The notes below the pieces were generated by a model. That model saw nothing but the letters and a program-made list of their open reading frames with translations. It was not told where the DNA came from and did no database searches. This document shows, piece after piece, positions 46,348-55,070 of a stretch of 55,216 bases of DNA. Both the position numbers and the translations under genes were made by a program. This DNA comes from an uncultured Clostridia bacterium (GTDB taxonomy: Bacteria; Bacillota; Clostridia; TANB77; CAG-508). Every line of letters begins with the position of its first letter. The stretch's first letter is position 1. Where the stretch lies: NCBI GenBank assembly GCA_934149165.1, contig CAKPDY010000008.1, forward strand, positions 1-55,216, in the 5' to 3' direction.

Positions 46348-48039
46348 TTACTCATCAATAATATTTATTGGCATTCCAATTTCATTTGCAATATTTTCAA
46401 AATTATTATCCTGCTTAACTGGTTGTTTTGCATCTATATACTTAACTTGCATTGGTTTTCCATATTCCATTGAAACTAATTTTGTAAGCTCATTTACACT
46501 TTCTGGTTTATCTAAAATGCTTCTTCCAAAAGGTGTAATTCCATTTTGAAAAACAATTCCAACAGTCATATCATCTACCTCTGTTGCAGTAGTATTTACT
46601 AAATTTGTATATAACATTATTTTACCATTTTCTTTAAGTCCTTTAACTAAATTATCCCAACCTTCTGCTTTTTTTCCTGTCGGAATAAAGTTAGATACAA
46701 TATTTGAAGGACCTTTATGTGTGGTTCTTGCCAAGTTTTTTCTAATATTATTATTTTTTTCAGGTGAGTTATCCACATTTTGTTCCACATTGTGGATAAC
46801 TTTACCTGATATTTCATTAATTTTATATTCTAATTGTTTTATTCTTCTTTCTAAATCTGAATTATCTAAATTTGATTTACTATTGTTTTCTATATGTGAG
46901 CTTTCATTTACTTGGTTATTAATTTCATATTTTTTAAATATATTTGATTCATTTTTTTCTTCCCCAATTAAACATAATTTCATAACTCCAACTTCAAGCA
47001 TTATAGTTTTTTGTGTAGTCATTTTTAAATCACTAGCAAGTTCAGATAAACTATAAATCATATTTAATAACCTTTGTTTTGATACATTTTTAGAAATTTC
47101 TTCTATTTGTTTTAGTTCATTTTCATTATATAAATTTAATGTTCCGCTAGATTTATATACTAATATATCTTTTAAATATTTAATAACTTCCCATATTAAA
47201 TTATTTAAATCTTTCCCATCAGATATAGTTATACTTATATTTTTTAATGTTTCATCTGTATTGCATTGTATTATAGAAGTAACTATTTTATTAATATATT
47301 CTGTTTTTGGTATACCAACTAATTCCTTAACTTTATCATCATTAATTTGGTCTTCTCCTTCTTGAACACATCTTTCTAAAATGCTTAATCCATCCCTCAT
47401 AGCACCTTCTGCTAGGACAGAAATTGTAGTTAAAGCCTCATCTGTAATGTTAATTTTGCTTTCATTACATATGTATTTTAATCTAAGTTTAATATTTTCT
47501 GGAGATATTTTTTTATAATCAAATCTTTGACATCTTGAAAGAATTGTTGCTGGCAACTTTTGTGGTTCAGTTGTTGCAAGTATAAATTTTACGTGTTCAG
47601 GTGGTTCTTCCAAAGTTTTTAATAATGCATTAAATGCACCAACAGATAACATATGAACCTCGTCTATTATATACACCCTATATTTTGCAATTGTAGGCAA
47701 AAAATTAACTTCTTCTCTTATTGCTCTTATATCCTCAACACTGTTATTTGAAGCAGCGTCCATTTCAACAATATCTGTTAATGAACCTTGCATGGCTGCC
47801 CTGCAAATTTCACATTCATTACATGGTTCACCATCTTGTGGATTTAAACAATTAATTGCTCGTGCAAGTATTTTAGCAGCTGATGTTTTTCCTGTACCAC
47901 GACCACCTGTTAGTAAATATGCATGCCCTACACGGTTTGCAATTATTTGATTTTTCAATGTTCTTGTTATATGTTCTTGTCCAACTATTTCACTAAATTT
48001 AGTTGGTCTAAACTTTCTGTACAAAGCTGTATATGCCAC
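46348..48039 (-). CDS. dnaX: DNA polymerase III subunit gamma/tau
   Basis: 563 residues. Clamp-loader AAA+ ATPase: YTALYRKFRPTKFSEIVGQE, Walker A GGRGTGKTSAAK, zinc Cys cluster (NCLNPQDGEPCNECEIC), YIIDEVHMLS Walker B, LEEPPEHVKFILATTEP and LSRCQRFDYK sensors. A variable linker and tau-like C-terminal domain (residues ~400-563) follow. I chose the GTG start at 48039 (VAYTALY) because AAAGGGGTG precedes it; an upstream ATG at 48093 has no good RBS. Lies directly after the SRP RNA gene, a conserved Firmicutes order. Confidence 0.96.
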   Translation of the reverse strand: MAYTALYRKFRPTKFSEIVGQEHITRTLKNQIIANRVGHAYLLTGGRGTGKTSAAKILARAINCLNPQDGEPCNECEICRAAMQGSLTDIVEMDAASNNSVEDIRAIREEVNFLPTIAKYRVYIIDEVHMLSVGAFNALLKTLEEPPEHVKFILATTEPQKLPATILSRCQRFDYKKISPENIKLRLKYICNESKINITDEALTTISVLAEGAMRDGLSILERCVQEGEDQINDDKVKELVGIPKTEYINKIVTSIIQCNTDETLKNISITISDGKDLNNLIWEVIKYLKDILVYKSSGTLNLYNENELKQIEEISKNVSKQRLLNMIYSLSELASDLKMTTQKTIMLEVGVMKLCLIGEEKNESNIFKKYEINNQVNESSHIENNSKSNLDNSDLERRIKQLEYKINEISGKVIHNVEQNVDNSPEKNNNIRKNLARTTHKGPSNIVSNFIPTGKKAEGWDNLVKGLKENGKIMLYTNLVNTTATEVDDMTVGIVFQNGITPFGRSILDKPESVNELTKLVSMEYGKPMQVKYIDAKQPVKQDNNFENIANEIGMPINIIDE

Positions 48040-48122
48040 AAATATCACCCCTTTGTATTTTAACAAATTATTATATTTTTTATAAATTTTCACATATTTT
48101 CGTGTTTTTCATAAATTTTTCA

Positions 48123-48147
48123 AAAAAAATAGCACGAGCTATATTTT
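48123..48147 (-). terminator. Terminator of the SRP RNA gene
   Basis: On the minus strand ATAGC-TCGT-GCTAT is followed by eight T. It is placed right after the closing helix of the RNA. The dnaX start lies 84 bases further on. Confidence 0.8.
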
Positions 48148-48275
48148 TTCTCTAACCTCTCTATGGAAGTATTTTTCACATAAAATTTACCACTTATTGC
48201 TGCTTCCTTCCGGATCTGACAAGGTTCATGGCTTTTTATTGAAAAATATCCTCCATACAAAGGTTAGAGTTATCT
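48148..48275 (-). ncRNA. ffs: Signal recognition particle RNA
   Basis: The minus strand carries the invariant SRP domain IV: CAGATCCGGAAGGAAGCAGC with the GGAA-type tetraloop region, closed by long-range pairing CTCTAACCT with AGGTTAGAG. Length about 120-130 bases suggests a form intermediate between the short 4.5S RNA and the full Bacillus scRNA. With Ffh it targets membrane and secreted proteins co-translationally, including presumably the two giant ones. Ends are estimates. Confidence 0.93.
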
Positions 48276-48287
48276 CATGCCATTTGT

Positions 48288-48316
48288 ATTATATAATGTT
48301 TTTTATTTTTAATCAA
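48288..48316 (-). promoter_or_regulatory. Promoter of the SRP RNA gene
   Basis: Minus-strand -35 TTGATT (48311-48316) and -10 TATAAT (48288-48293) are spaced by 17 bases, so transcription should start near 48281, just before the RNA. Confidence 0.8.
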
Positions 48317-48338
48317 TAGTTTTTTTAAAATTTTTTCT

Positions 48339-49107
48339 TTAAAAACGTTTAAAAATTACATTGCTAAAATCTGTAATTTCCATAGTATTTTTTTCTTGTT
48401 CAACCATTCCTTCAACTGGTAAATCTAACACAATATTTGCTTTATAAGATTGATTTTGAAGTTCAATAATAATATCAAAACAAACTTTAAATTTCAAATC
48501 TTCATCTGAAACTCCCATTTTCTTTAACAAAAATATTCCCTGCTTAACTTCTGTATCATCATTTGATTGAAATTTGCCAACTTCAACATTTGCAAAGCTT
48601 ATACATATGCAACCTCCCTGATTCCCAATTTCCAATGTTTTTTTATTATCTGCACTTGCACCTTTATATGTTAAACTAGAATTAACCAAAAAATCATTTG
48701 TATATTTATATAATCCATCATCAAGACTATTTGGCATATATACTTGAATTTTTCCAACATTTTCACTTTTTAAAATTTGTATATTTTCAATTTTAACATT
48801 TTTTATTATGTCTTCACTTTTACAATTTAAATTTTTATCAAAATAAATATATAAATCATTTGTTTGAATAACCTTTTCATTCCATATGTAATTTTCCTCT
48901 TGTCCGTTCAATATTTTCATTTACATTATCATCATTAACTGTACAAGCTGAACTAATTACAATTATTTTTCCTAAATTAAATGGCATATTTTTTTCGCCT
49001 TCAACCTGATATTTTAAAACAGTAAATGCTGCAAATGCTATTGCACTCACAATAACAACTATTATTATACAAAATTTAATTCTTTGTATTATTTTTTCCT
49101 TATTCAC
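48339..49107 (-). CDS. Hypothetical single-span membrane protein, CGG shift
   Basis: 255 residues if the in-frame CGG at 48904-48906 is passed by +1 (67 + 188). One N-terminal membrane helix (about 12-32, CIIIVVIVSAIAFAAFTV) precedes an extracytoplasmic beta-rich region with a GKIIVISSACTVNDDN strand and QVYMPNSLDDGLYKYTNDF. Family not recognised. Unshifted, the first part stops after 76 residues. The second part could start at an ATG at 48920, but this overlaps the first frame and lacks an RBS, whereas the joined form begins with a normal membrane anchor. Same strand as tadA (58-base gap), so perhaps co-transcribed. Confidence 0.75.
48904..48906 (-). other. In-frame CGG, +1 shift site in the membrane protein gene
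   Basis: Sense codons aat att gaa cgg aca aga. Normal reading gives RTRGKLHME then TGA. Skipping the C gives gaa gga caa gag gaa, i.e. NIEGQEENYIWNEKV, and the frame stays open to 48339. The evidence here is the open frame only, since no family alignment is available. Confidence 0.75.
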
Positions 49108-49165
49108 ACTTTACTCCTTTATATTTTTTATTTTCCAAGGAATTGCCTTGTTTTTAATTAAATTT

Positions 49166-49663
49166 TTATTCATTTACTTTGTTTTGTTTTTTCAAATTTC
49201 TTAATTCTTTAAAAAATTGCTTTAAAATTGTTTCACATTCTTCTTTTAAAACACCATTTTCTACTTCAACATTATGATTAAATTCATAATCATTCAATAA
49301 ATTTAGTACAGAGCCACACGCTCCAGTTTTTGGATCTAATGCACCAATATATACCTTTCTAATACGTGATTGAATTAAAGCACCTGCACACATACTACAT
49401 GGTTCAAGTGTAACATACATATCACAATTTAGCAATCTCCAACTATTAAGTTTTTTACTAGCCTTTTTTATTGCCAAAATTTCTGCATGATTTGTTGTAT
49501 CACATTTTTCCTCTTTTTTATTATATGCTCTAGCTATTACTTTTCCATCTTTTACTATAACTGCTCCTACTGGAACCTCTAATTTATTATATGCTTTTTT
49601 TGCCTCCTTTAGAGCCTCTTTCATAAATCTATTTTTGCTTTTTTCTTCACTAATTTCTTTCAT
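49166..49663 (-). CDS. tadA: tRNA-specific adenosine deaminase
   Basis: About 165 residues. Zinc deaminase motifs: NHAEILAI (His and catalytic Glu) and TLEPCSMCAGAL (two Cys ligands); also VPVGAVIVKDGKVIARAYN. It converts A34 of tRNA-Arg(ACG) to inosine, which lets that tRNA read CGU, CGC and CGA. That is directly relevant to why CGG may be left without a decoder here. Start is ambiguous between ATG 49663 and a GTG two codons earlier; AGGTG lies very close upstream. Confidence 0.95.
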   Translation of the reverse strand: MKEISEEKSKNRFMKEALKEAKKAYNKLEVPVGAVIVKDGKVIARAYNKKEEKCDTTNHAEILAIKKASKKLNSWRLLNCDMYVTLEPCSMCAGALIQSRIRKVYIGALDPKTGACGSVLNLLNDYEFNHNVEVENGVLKEECETILKQFFKELRNLKKQNKVNE

Positions 49664-49715
49664 ACACACCTAACCTATATTATTTACTATTACTTTTATT
49701 AAAAATATAACAATT

Positions 49716-51020
49716 TTAAATTAATTTTCCTATTAAATCATATTCATTACTATCAATAATTTCCACCATAACATAATTATCTAATAACTCATCTTTACTT
49801 TTCTCTATATATATTACACCATCAATATCTGGAACTTCGCTTTTACTTCTTGCTATATAATATTTTCCATCAAAACTTTCTTCTTCTATAATAGCCTCCA
49901 CTTTTTTTCCTATTTGTTTTTTCATTACTTCATCTGATATTTTTTCTTGCAATTTCATAATTTTATTATATCTTGATTTTTTAGTCATTGGGTGAATTTG
50001 TTCTTTCAATCTTTCTGCTGGTGTTCCATCTTCTTTTGAATATGAAAATGCACCTAATCTATCAAATTTTGTTGTTTCTACAAAATTATATAATTCATCA
50101 AAATCTTCTTGTGTTTCCCCTGGAAAGCCCACCATTACTGTAGTTCTAAGTATTACATTAGGTATTTCATTTCTAATTTTTGTTATGATATTTTTTATTG
50201 TATCTGAATTACTTTTTCTATTCATTCTTTTTAAAACTGTATTTGATATATGTTGAATTGGCATATCAAAATATTTACATATTTTGTCATTTTCTTTTAC
50301 AACTTTAATTAGTTCATCTGTTATAGATTCTGGATATGTATATAAAAATCTAATCCACTTAATTTCTTCTATTTTTGAAAGTTTATCTAATAATTCTGCA
50401 AGCATTGGTTTTCCATATATATCTATTCCATATTTACTTGTATCTTGTGCTATTACTATAATTTCCCTATAACCACTTTTTGCTAATTTTTGTGCCTCTT
50501 GTAAAACATCTTCTATTTTTCTACTAACAAATTCTCCTCTGATATATGGAATTGCACAATATGTACATTTATTACTACAGCCTTCTGCTATTCTTAAATA
50601 TGCATAATTATTTCCTGTTGTAATTTCTCTTTCCAAAAATTCTAATTCATTATTATTTACATTTTCTTCTTTTTCTATTAAATTCTGAATTTGCTCCCAT
50701 ATTGTATCATATTCTTTATATTTTATAAATAAATCAACTTCTGGAATTTCTTTCATTAACTCTTCTTTATACCTTTGTACTAAACAGCCCATAACTATTA
50801 AATATTTGCATCTTTTTTGTTTGTATTGTGCCATTTCTAATATTGTGTTTATTGCTTCTTGTTTTGCTGATTCAATAAAACCACATGTATTAATTACAAT
50901 AATGTCACTTTCTGCTGGATTGTTTACTATTTTATAATTGTTTTTTTTGAATAGTCCTATTGTCATTTCTGTATCTACTAAATTTTTACTACATCCTAAT
51001 GATATAAACCCTACATTCAT
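49716..51020 (-). CDS. rimO: Ribosomal protein S12 methylthiotransferase RimO
   Basis: 434 residues. Radical-SAM methylthiotransferase with UPF0004 N-terminal domain (GFISLGCSKNLVDTE, CGFIESAKQEA, GCLVQRY), the radical SAM cluster motif EGCSNKCTYCAIPYIRGE, and TVMVGFPGETQEDFDEL. It ends in a TRAM domain (IGKKVEAIIEEE). GCSKNLVD identifies RimO rather than MiaB. It modifies Asp of ribosomal protein S12. RBS AAGGAGA precedes the ATG. Confidence 0.95.
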   Translation of the reverse strand: MNVGFISLGCSKNLVDTEMTIGLFKKNNYKIVNNPAESDIIVINTCGFIESAKQEAINTILEMAQYKQKRCKYLIVMGCLVQRYKEELMKEIPEVDLFIKYKEYDTIWEQIQNLIEKEENVNNNELEFLEREITTGNNYAYLRIAEGCSNKCTYCAIPYIRGEFVSRKIEDVLQEAQKLAKSGYREIIVIAQDTSKYGIDIYGKPMLAELLDKLSKIEEIKWIRFLYTYPESITDELIKVVKENDKICKYFDMPIQHISNTVLKRMNRKSNSDTIKNIITKIRNEIPNVILRTTVMVGFPGETQEDFDELYNFVETTKFDRLGAFSYSKEDGTPAERLKEQIHPMTKKSRYNKIMKLQEKISDEVMKKQIGKKVEAIIEEESFDGKYYIARSKSEVPDIDGVIYIEKSKDELLDNYVMVEIIDSNEYDLIGKLI

Positions 51021-51072
51021 TTTTTGTCTCCTTATTCTAAATTTTCATATTATTTTACCATTTTTTTGCTAT

Positions 51073-51177
51073 TTACGCAATAGTGTTTTTTGCAAATAAA
51101 GGTAGGTTTTCTTTTATATAGGCTAACTCATTTTCCTTTCCACCAGCCCATTTTATAAACGGTTTTATTGTTTCCAT
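51073..51177 (-). pseudogene. Remnant of a Dam-type DNA adenine methyltransferase (N-terminus)
   Basis: A 34-residue frame with RBS AAGGA starts METIKPFIKWAGGKENELAY and ends LPLFAKNTIA. KPFxKWAGGK followed by I-x-x-x-L-P is the N-terminal signature of D12-class N6-adenine methyltransferases (Dam). The rest of the enzyme, including the DPPY motif, is absent; rimO begins 53 bases later. It could be a deletion remnant or a recombination scar. It has no CGG codon, so the shift rule does not rescue it. Confidence 0.6.
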
Positions 51178-51203
51178 ATTTCATTCCTTCTTTTAATTAT
51201 AAT

Positions 51204-51259
51204 CCAAGGAGACGGAGAACCTAAGTTGTTTAAACAACCCAGATTCTCCGTCCCATTGG
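51204..51259 (+). terminator. Long hairpin with T-tract next to tRNA-Arg(CCT)
   Basis: CCAA / TTGG and GACGGAGAA / TTCTCCGTC stems enclose a self-complementary GTTGTTTAAACAAC core, with TTTCCTTTTTT following on the plus strand. The T-tract faces the plus strand, while rimO, the Dam remnant and the tRNA are on the minus strand. It could also be a folded RNA element in the leader of the Dam remnant. Confidence 0.5.
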
Positions 51260-51270
51260 GTTTCCTTTTT

Positions 51271-51346
<76 letters not shown>

Positions 51347-51365
51347 ATTTTTATTTATCATTTAA

Positions 51366-51394
51366 AGTATATCTTATTTTCTCTTTTTTTTCAA
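51366..51394 (-). promoter_or_regulatory. Promoter of tRNA-Arg(CCT)
   Basis: Minus-strand -35 TTGAAA (51389-51394) and -10 TATACT (51366-51371) with a 17-base spacer. It diverges from the ttcA-like gene promoter just to the right. Confidence 0.75.
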
Positions 51395-51403
51395 TATTTT
51401 TTG

Positions 51404-51412
51404 TGATATAAT
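51404..51412 (+). promoter_or_regulatory. Extended -10 promoter of the ttcA-like gene
   Basis: TGATATAAT is an extended -10 box (TGN-TATAAT). Upstream is T-rich without a clear -35 box, as expected for this class. The coding start lies 26 bases downstream, with AAAGGAG between. Confidence 0.6.
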
Positions 51413-51437
51413 ATCAAAAAAAGAAAGGAGCAATATT

Positions 51438-52154
51438 ATGCAAAAAATATTAGCATATATGAGAAAAGCAATAGACAACTATAATATGATAGAAGAAGGT
51501 GATAAAATAGCAATTGGTCTTTCAGGTGGAAAGGATTCAATCACAATGCTAATGGGCTTTAAAAACCTTCAAAGATTTTATCCAAAAAAATTTGAAATAT
51601 TAGCAATAACAATAAACCCAGGCTTTGAAGGCTTTGATGTAGATTTTTTAAAAAAATTATGTAACAACATAAATGTACCATTAATAATTGAAGACAGCCA
51701 TGCCAAAGAAATAGTTTTTGATATAAGAAAAGAAAAAAATCCATGTTCACTATGTGCCAATATACGTAGAGGTATGTTAAACAGCATTGCAACTAGAGAA
51801 GGTTGCAATAAAATTGCAGTTGGTCATAATGAAGATGATGTTTTAGAAACATTTTTAATGAATTTATTTTACGCAGGCAGTATTAATACATTTGCACCTG
51901 TAAGCTATATGGATAGATCTAAAATGACACTTATTAGGCCTTTAATATATGCTCCTGAAAAATACATTTATAATTTTGTAAAAAGAAACAATATTGAAGT
52001 AATGCCTAAAGCATGTCCAATGGACGGTGTTTCTAAAAGAGAAGATATGAAAAACCTATTAAAAAAATTACAAATAGATATTCCACACATTAGGGCAAAT
52101 TTATATGGTGCAATTAAACGTGGTGAAATCAACGGTTTTAAAGAATTTAAATAA
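51438..52154 (+). CDS. TtcA/TilS-family tRNA-modifying PP-loop enzyme
   Basis: 238 residues. PP-loop ATP-pyrophosphatase GLSGGKDSITML near residue 28. Cysteines in CSLCANIRRG and KACPMDG match the iron-sulfur ligands of TtcA-type tRNA thiolases; VGHNEDDVLETFLMN and RPLIYAPEKYI are typical. Likely thiolates a tRNA base such as cytidine 32, though clostridial relatives are not all tested. Followed after 38 bases by the capA-like gene. Confidence 0.88.
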   Translation: MQKILAYMRKAIDNYNMIEEGDKIAIGLSGGKDSITMLMGFKNLQRFYPKKFEILAITINPGFEGFDVDFLKKLCNNINVPLIIEDSHAKEIVFDIRKEKNPCSLCANIRRGMLNSIATREGCNKIAVGHNEDDVLETFLMNLFYAGSINTFAPVSYMDRSKMTLIRPLIYAPEKYIYNFVKRNNIEVMPKACPMDGVSKREDMKNLLKKLQIDIPHIRANLYGAIKRGEINGFKEFK

Positions 52155-52192
52155 TATGCTAATTTACACAGGAAATAAGAAAGGGATAAAAA

Positions 52193-53476
52193 ATGAAGAA
52201 CAATTACTACTCATTACAAAATAACAAAAAAAAGAAGAAAAAATATTCAAATACTAAAGCAAATTACAAAAAATCACAATCAAACTACAGAAAAAGGCAA
52301 GCTAAAAAACTAAATTATAAAAAAGTATTTATAGCTTTACTAATTTTAACATTACTACTATACCTAACAATTTCAGGAATTATTAAATTTGTAAACAATA
52401 AAAATAATTCTGAAACAACAGCTATTCAACCAGAACAGCCAAAAGATATTACAATAAATATGGCAGTAATTGGAGATATAATGTGCCACACAACAAATTT
52501 TTATGATGCCTATAACAGTGAAACTGACTCATATGATTTTTCAAAAGTATTTACACAAATACAATCATATACTCAAAATGCTGATTTATCTGTTGGAAAT
52601 TTGGAAACTACATTTGCAGGAAAAAACGTTGGTTACACAGGTTACCCAACTTTCAACACTCCTGAACAACTTGCAAAAAACCTTGTAGACTTAGGGCTTG
52701 ACGTTGTTTCAACAGCAAACAACCATAGCTTAGATAAAAGATATGCTGGTTTAGAAAATACTTTAAATGAATTAGATAAAGTTGGTTTAAGTCATACTGG
52801 AACTTATAGAAGCAAAGAAGAACAAGATACAATTGTAACTAAAAATATTAATGGAATTAATTTTGCATTTTTATCATTTACTTACGGAACAAATGGAATT
52901 CCTGTTCCTACCGGAAAAGAATATTGTATAAACCTTATTGATGAGCAATTAATTTTAGACCAAATTTCTAAAGCAAAACAACTTAACCCTGATGTAATTT
53001 GTGTAAGTATGCATTGGGGCGATGAATATAAATTGGTACAAAATTCTACTCAGGAAAAACTTGCAAACTTTTTATTTGAAAATGGTGTAGATATTATTTT
53101 AGGTAGTCACCCGCATGTTTTAGAACCTATGGAAAAACGCACTATTACATTAGCAGATGGCACAACAAAAGATGGATTTGTAATTTATTCATTAGGTAAT
53201 TTTATGTCTGGTCAAGTTATTGAAGACACTAAAAATTCTATTATTTTGCAACTACAAATTACTAAACATGCAAATAATAAAATTACTATAGATTCATATA
53301 ATTATGTTCCAATTTATATGCTTGATAATGGTGCAGGTTCACAAGATAGATATAAAATTTTAGATATTAATTCATGTATTTCTAACTATGAAAGCGGAAA
53401 TTCTGAAATTTCTACCGAATTATATAATACTTTAAAATCTTGCAAAAATAAAATTGATAAAATTATGATTAAATAA
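52193..53476 (+). CDS. CapA-family metallophosphatase, membrane-anchored
   Basis: 427 residues. A very Lys-rich cytoplasmic start is followed by one membrane segment (about 46-64, VFIALLILTLLLYLTISGII). The calcineurin-like CapA domain has IGDIMCH, NLETTF, STANNHSLDKRY, SMHWGDEY, ILGSHPHVLEPME and YSLGNFMSGQ, whose Asp, Asn and His residues bind metal. CapA proteins act in poly-gamma-glutamate or other envelope polymer export; the substrate here is unknown. Ends at a strong terminator. Confidence 0.92.
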   Translation: MKNNYYSLQNNKKKKKKYSNTKANYKKSQSNYRKRQAKKLNYKKVFIALLILTLLLYLTISGIIKFVNNKNNSETTAIQPEQPKDITINMAVIGDIMCHTTNFYDAYNSETDSYDFSKVFTQIQSYTQNADLSVGNLETTFAGKNVGYTGYPTFNTPEQLAKNLVDLGLDVVSTANNHSLDKRYAGLENTLNELDKVGLSHTGTYRSKEEQDTIVTKNINGINFAFLSFTYGTNGIPVPTGKEYCINLIDEQLILDQISKAKQLNPDVICVSMHWGDEYKLVQNSTQEKLANFLFENGVDIILGSHPHVLEPMEKRTITLADGTTKDGFVIYSLGNFMSGQVIEDTKNSIILQLQITKHANNKITIDSYNYVPIYMLDNGAGSQDRYKILDINSCISNYESGNSEISTELYNTLKSCKNKIDKIMIK

Positions 53477-53483
53477 AAAAACA

Positions 53484-53534
53484 GGAGTTATATTGTATAT
53501 ATAAACAAATTGTTTAATATTACAATATAACTCC
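53484..53534. terminator. Bidirectional terminator after capA-like gene
   Basis: GGAGTTATATTGTA pairs perfectly with TACAATATAACTCC, with an A-tract to the left and CTTT to the right. It separates the converging genes at 52193-53476 and 53544-53801. Confidence 0.85.
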
Positions 53535-53543
53535 TTTAAGATT

Positions 53544-53801
53544 TTAGCAAAATCTCTCGATAAGTTCTTTAATAGAGAATTCATCGAAGTTAGTTTTACT
53601 ATCAGACTGAAGAAAATGCACAAGCATTTTTACTGTGAATTCTGCTGGTGTGTTAACAACAGTTTTTTGTCTTGAAAACTCATCATAAAATTTGAGCTCT
53701 CCATCTTCTTCTGTTGCTACAAAACGAACTCCTTTATTATAAATTTCATAGAGCTCATCTTTTTCTTCGTCTTTCAAGTTAAGCTTTTTCGTTGTATACA
53801 T
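53544..53801 (-). CDS. Hypothetical 85-residue acidic protein
   Basis: No family recognised. Soluble, with helix LNLKDEEKDELYEIYNKG, strands VRFVATEEDGELKFYDEF, then TVVNTPAEFTVKMLVHFL and IKELIERFC at the end. The start at 53801 (MYTTKK) has AAGGGG about 11 bases upstream; a GTG a few codons earlier would overlap that site. Surrounding genes give no functional clue. Confidence 0.65.
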   Translation of the reverse strand: MYTTKKLNLKDEEKDELYEIYNKGVRFVATEEDGELKFYDEFSRQKTVVNTPAEFTVKMLVHFLQSDSKTNFDEFSIKELIERFC

Positions 53802-53923
53802 AATATAGTACACCCCTTAGTAAAAATTTGCACATATTTGAATGTGTATTTTTTTATTATACACCATAATTACATAAAAATCAATAGTTTTCATAAATAA
53901 ATTTACATAATTTTAATATTTTT

Positions 53924-54869
53924 TTATAACAAATCTCTAATTTTTAACCATATAATTGTTATAGCTGTAAGTGCTACTGTGCTAACAACTAAAATTGCAA
54001 AACCTAATGGATTATCTTGCATTGGAACAGGTACATTCATTCCCCATAAGCTTGCAATAAGTGTTGGTATTGCTAATATTACTGTTATAGATGTTAACAT
54101 TTTCATTACACCATTTAAATTATTAGATATAATTGAAGCATATGCATCCATAGAGCCATTTAAAATATCACTATATATTTTGCTCATTTCAATTGCCTGT
54201 TTATTTTCAATAATAGCATCTTCTAATAAATCTTCATCTTCTTCATATAACTTAATTATTTTACCTCTTAAAGTTTTTTCCATAACTACTTCATTTGATT
54301 TAAGTGATGTTGTAAAATAAACCAAACTTTTTTCTGAATTTAATAATTTTAATAATTCTTTATTTTTCAATGTTTTTTTCAAAATTCCTTCTGCTACTTC
54401 TGTTTCTTTATTTATTTGTTTAAGTAATCTTAAAAAAACAGATGCATTCTCATAAAAAAACTGAAATATAAATCTACTTTTTTTATAAGTTACAACTTTT
54501 TTATTTATTGAATGTTCTAAATTTGATATAATTTTATTTTTCTTTAATGATACAGTTATAAAATATTCATCTCTAACAACAATAAGCCCAACTGGCATTG
54601 TTGTATATATTTCCGCATCTTGTTCTTTTTCTAATACTGGAACATCTAATATAAATAATATTGTTCCATCATCTTCTATATCTATTCTGGCTTTTTCTTC
54701 ATAATCTAATGCATATTTTATAAAATTATCTTCTATTCCGTATTTTTTCACATACCTGCTTAATTTCTTTTTCCGAAGGGGAGACCATATTTATCCAACA
54801 TCCTTTTTGTATTTCTTTTTGCTCTTGTGTAATATTTGTTTTAATATCTGTATTGTATATTTTTATCAT
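53924..54869 (-). CDS. corA: CorA-family magnesium/metal transporter, CGG shift
   Basis: 314 residues, the normal CorA length, when ATG 54869 (with GGAGGGG upstream) is joined through the in-frame CGG at 54738-54740 by a +1 shift (43 + 271). The first part, MIKIYNTDIK...GCWINMVSPSEKEI, is the usual CorA start. The second continues GIEDNFIKYALDYEEKARID, VGLIVVRDEYFITVS, a long helical stalk, and the C-terminal pore helices with the GMNVP signature (YGMN variant WGMNVPVP). Without the shift the first 47 residues end at a stop, and the remainder would lack the conserved N-terminus and a proper RBS. It is a pentameric inner-membrane channel for Mg2+ or related ions. Confidence 0.93.
54738..54740 (-). 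other. In-frame CGG, +1 shift site in corA
   Basis: Sense codons gaa aaa ata cgg aat aga aga taa: a stop follows four codons after CGG started. Skipping the C gives ata gga ata gaa gat, i.e. VCEKIGIEDNFIKYALD, the uninterrupted CorA sequence. Total length becomes 314 residues, as expected for the family. Confidence 0.92.
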
Positions 54870-54950
54870 ACTTTTCCCCTCCATTTCTTTTTTCACGTTA
54901 CTATTATACCATGTTTTTTTAATAATTTCAATTATATGTAAACTTTTCTA

Positions 54951-54980
54951 TTGACTTTTAGATGTTCCAAGTTGTATAAT
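54951..54980 (+). promoter_or_regulatory. Promoter of tRNA-Lys(CTT)
   Basis: -35 TTGACT (54951-54956) and -10 TATAAT (54975-54980) with an 18-base spacer. The tRNA starts 11 bases after the -10 box. Confidence 0.85.
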
Positions 54981-54990
54981 ACATTTATAT

Positions 54991-55066
54991 GGGTTATTAG
55001 CTCAGTTGGTAGAGCAGCAGACTCTTAATCTGAAGGTCCGGGGTTCGAGACCCCGATGACCCACCA
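54991..55066 (+). tRNA. tRNA-Lys(CTT), CCA encoded
   Basis: Acceptor GGGTTAT pairs with ATGACCC (one G-T), D-loop AGCTCAGTTGGTAGAGC, anticodon loop CTCTTAA giving CTT, T-arm CGGGGTTCGAGACCCCG, CCA encoded. Divergent from corA and followed by a terminator. Confidence 0.95.
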
Positions 55067-55070
55067 TAAA

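Noticed and set aside
48123..48275. A riboswitch upstream of dnaX
   Set aside because: The GGAAGGAAGCAGC core and closing helix identify it as SRP RNA with its own promoter and terminator.
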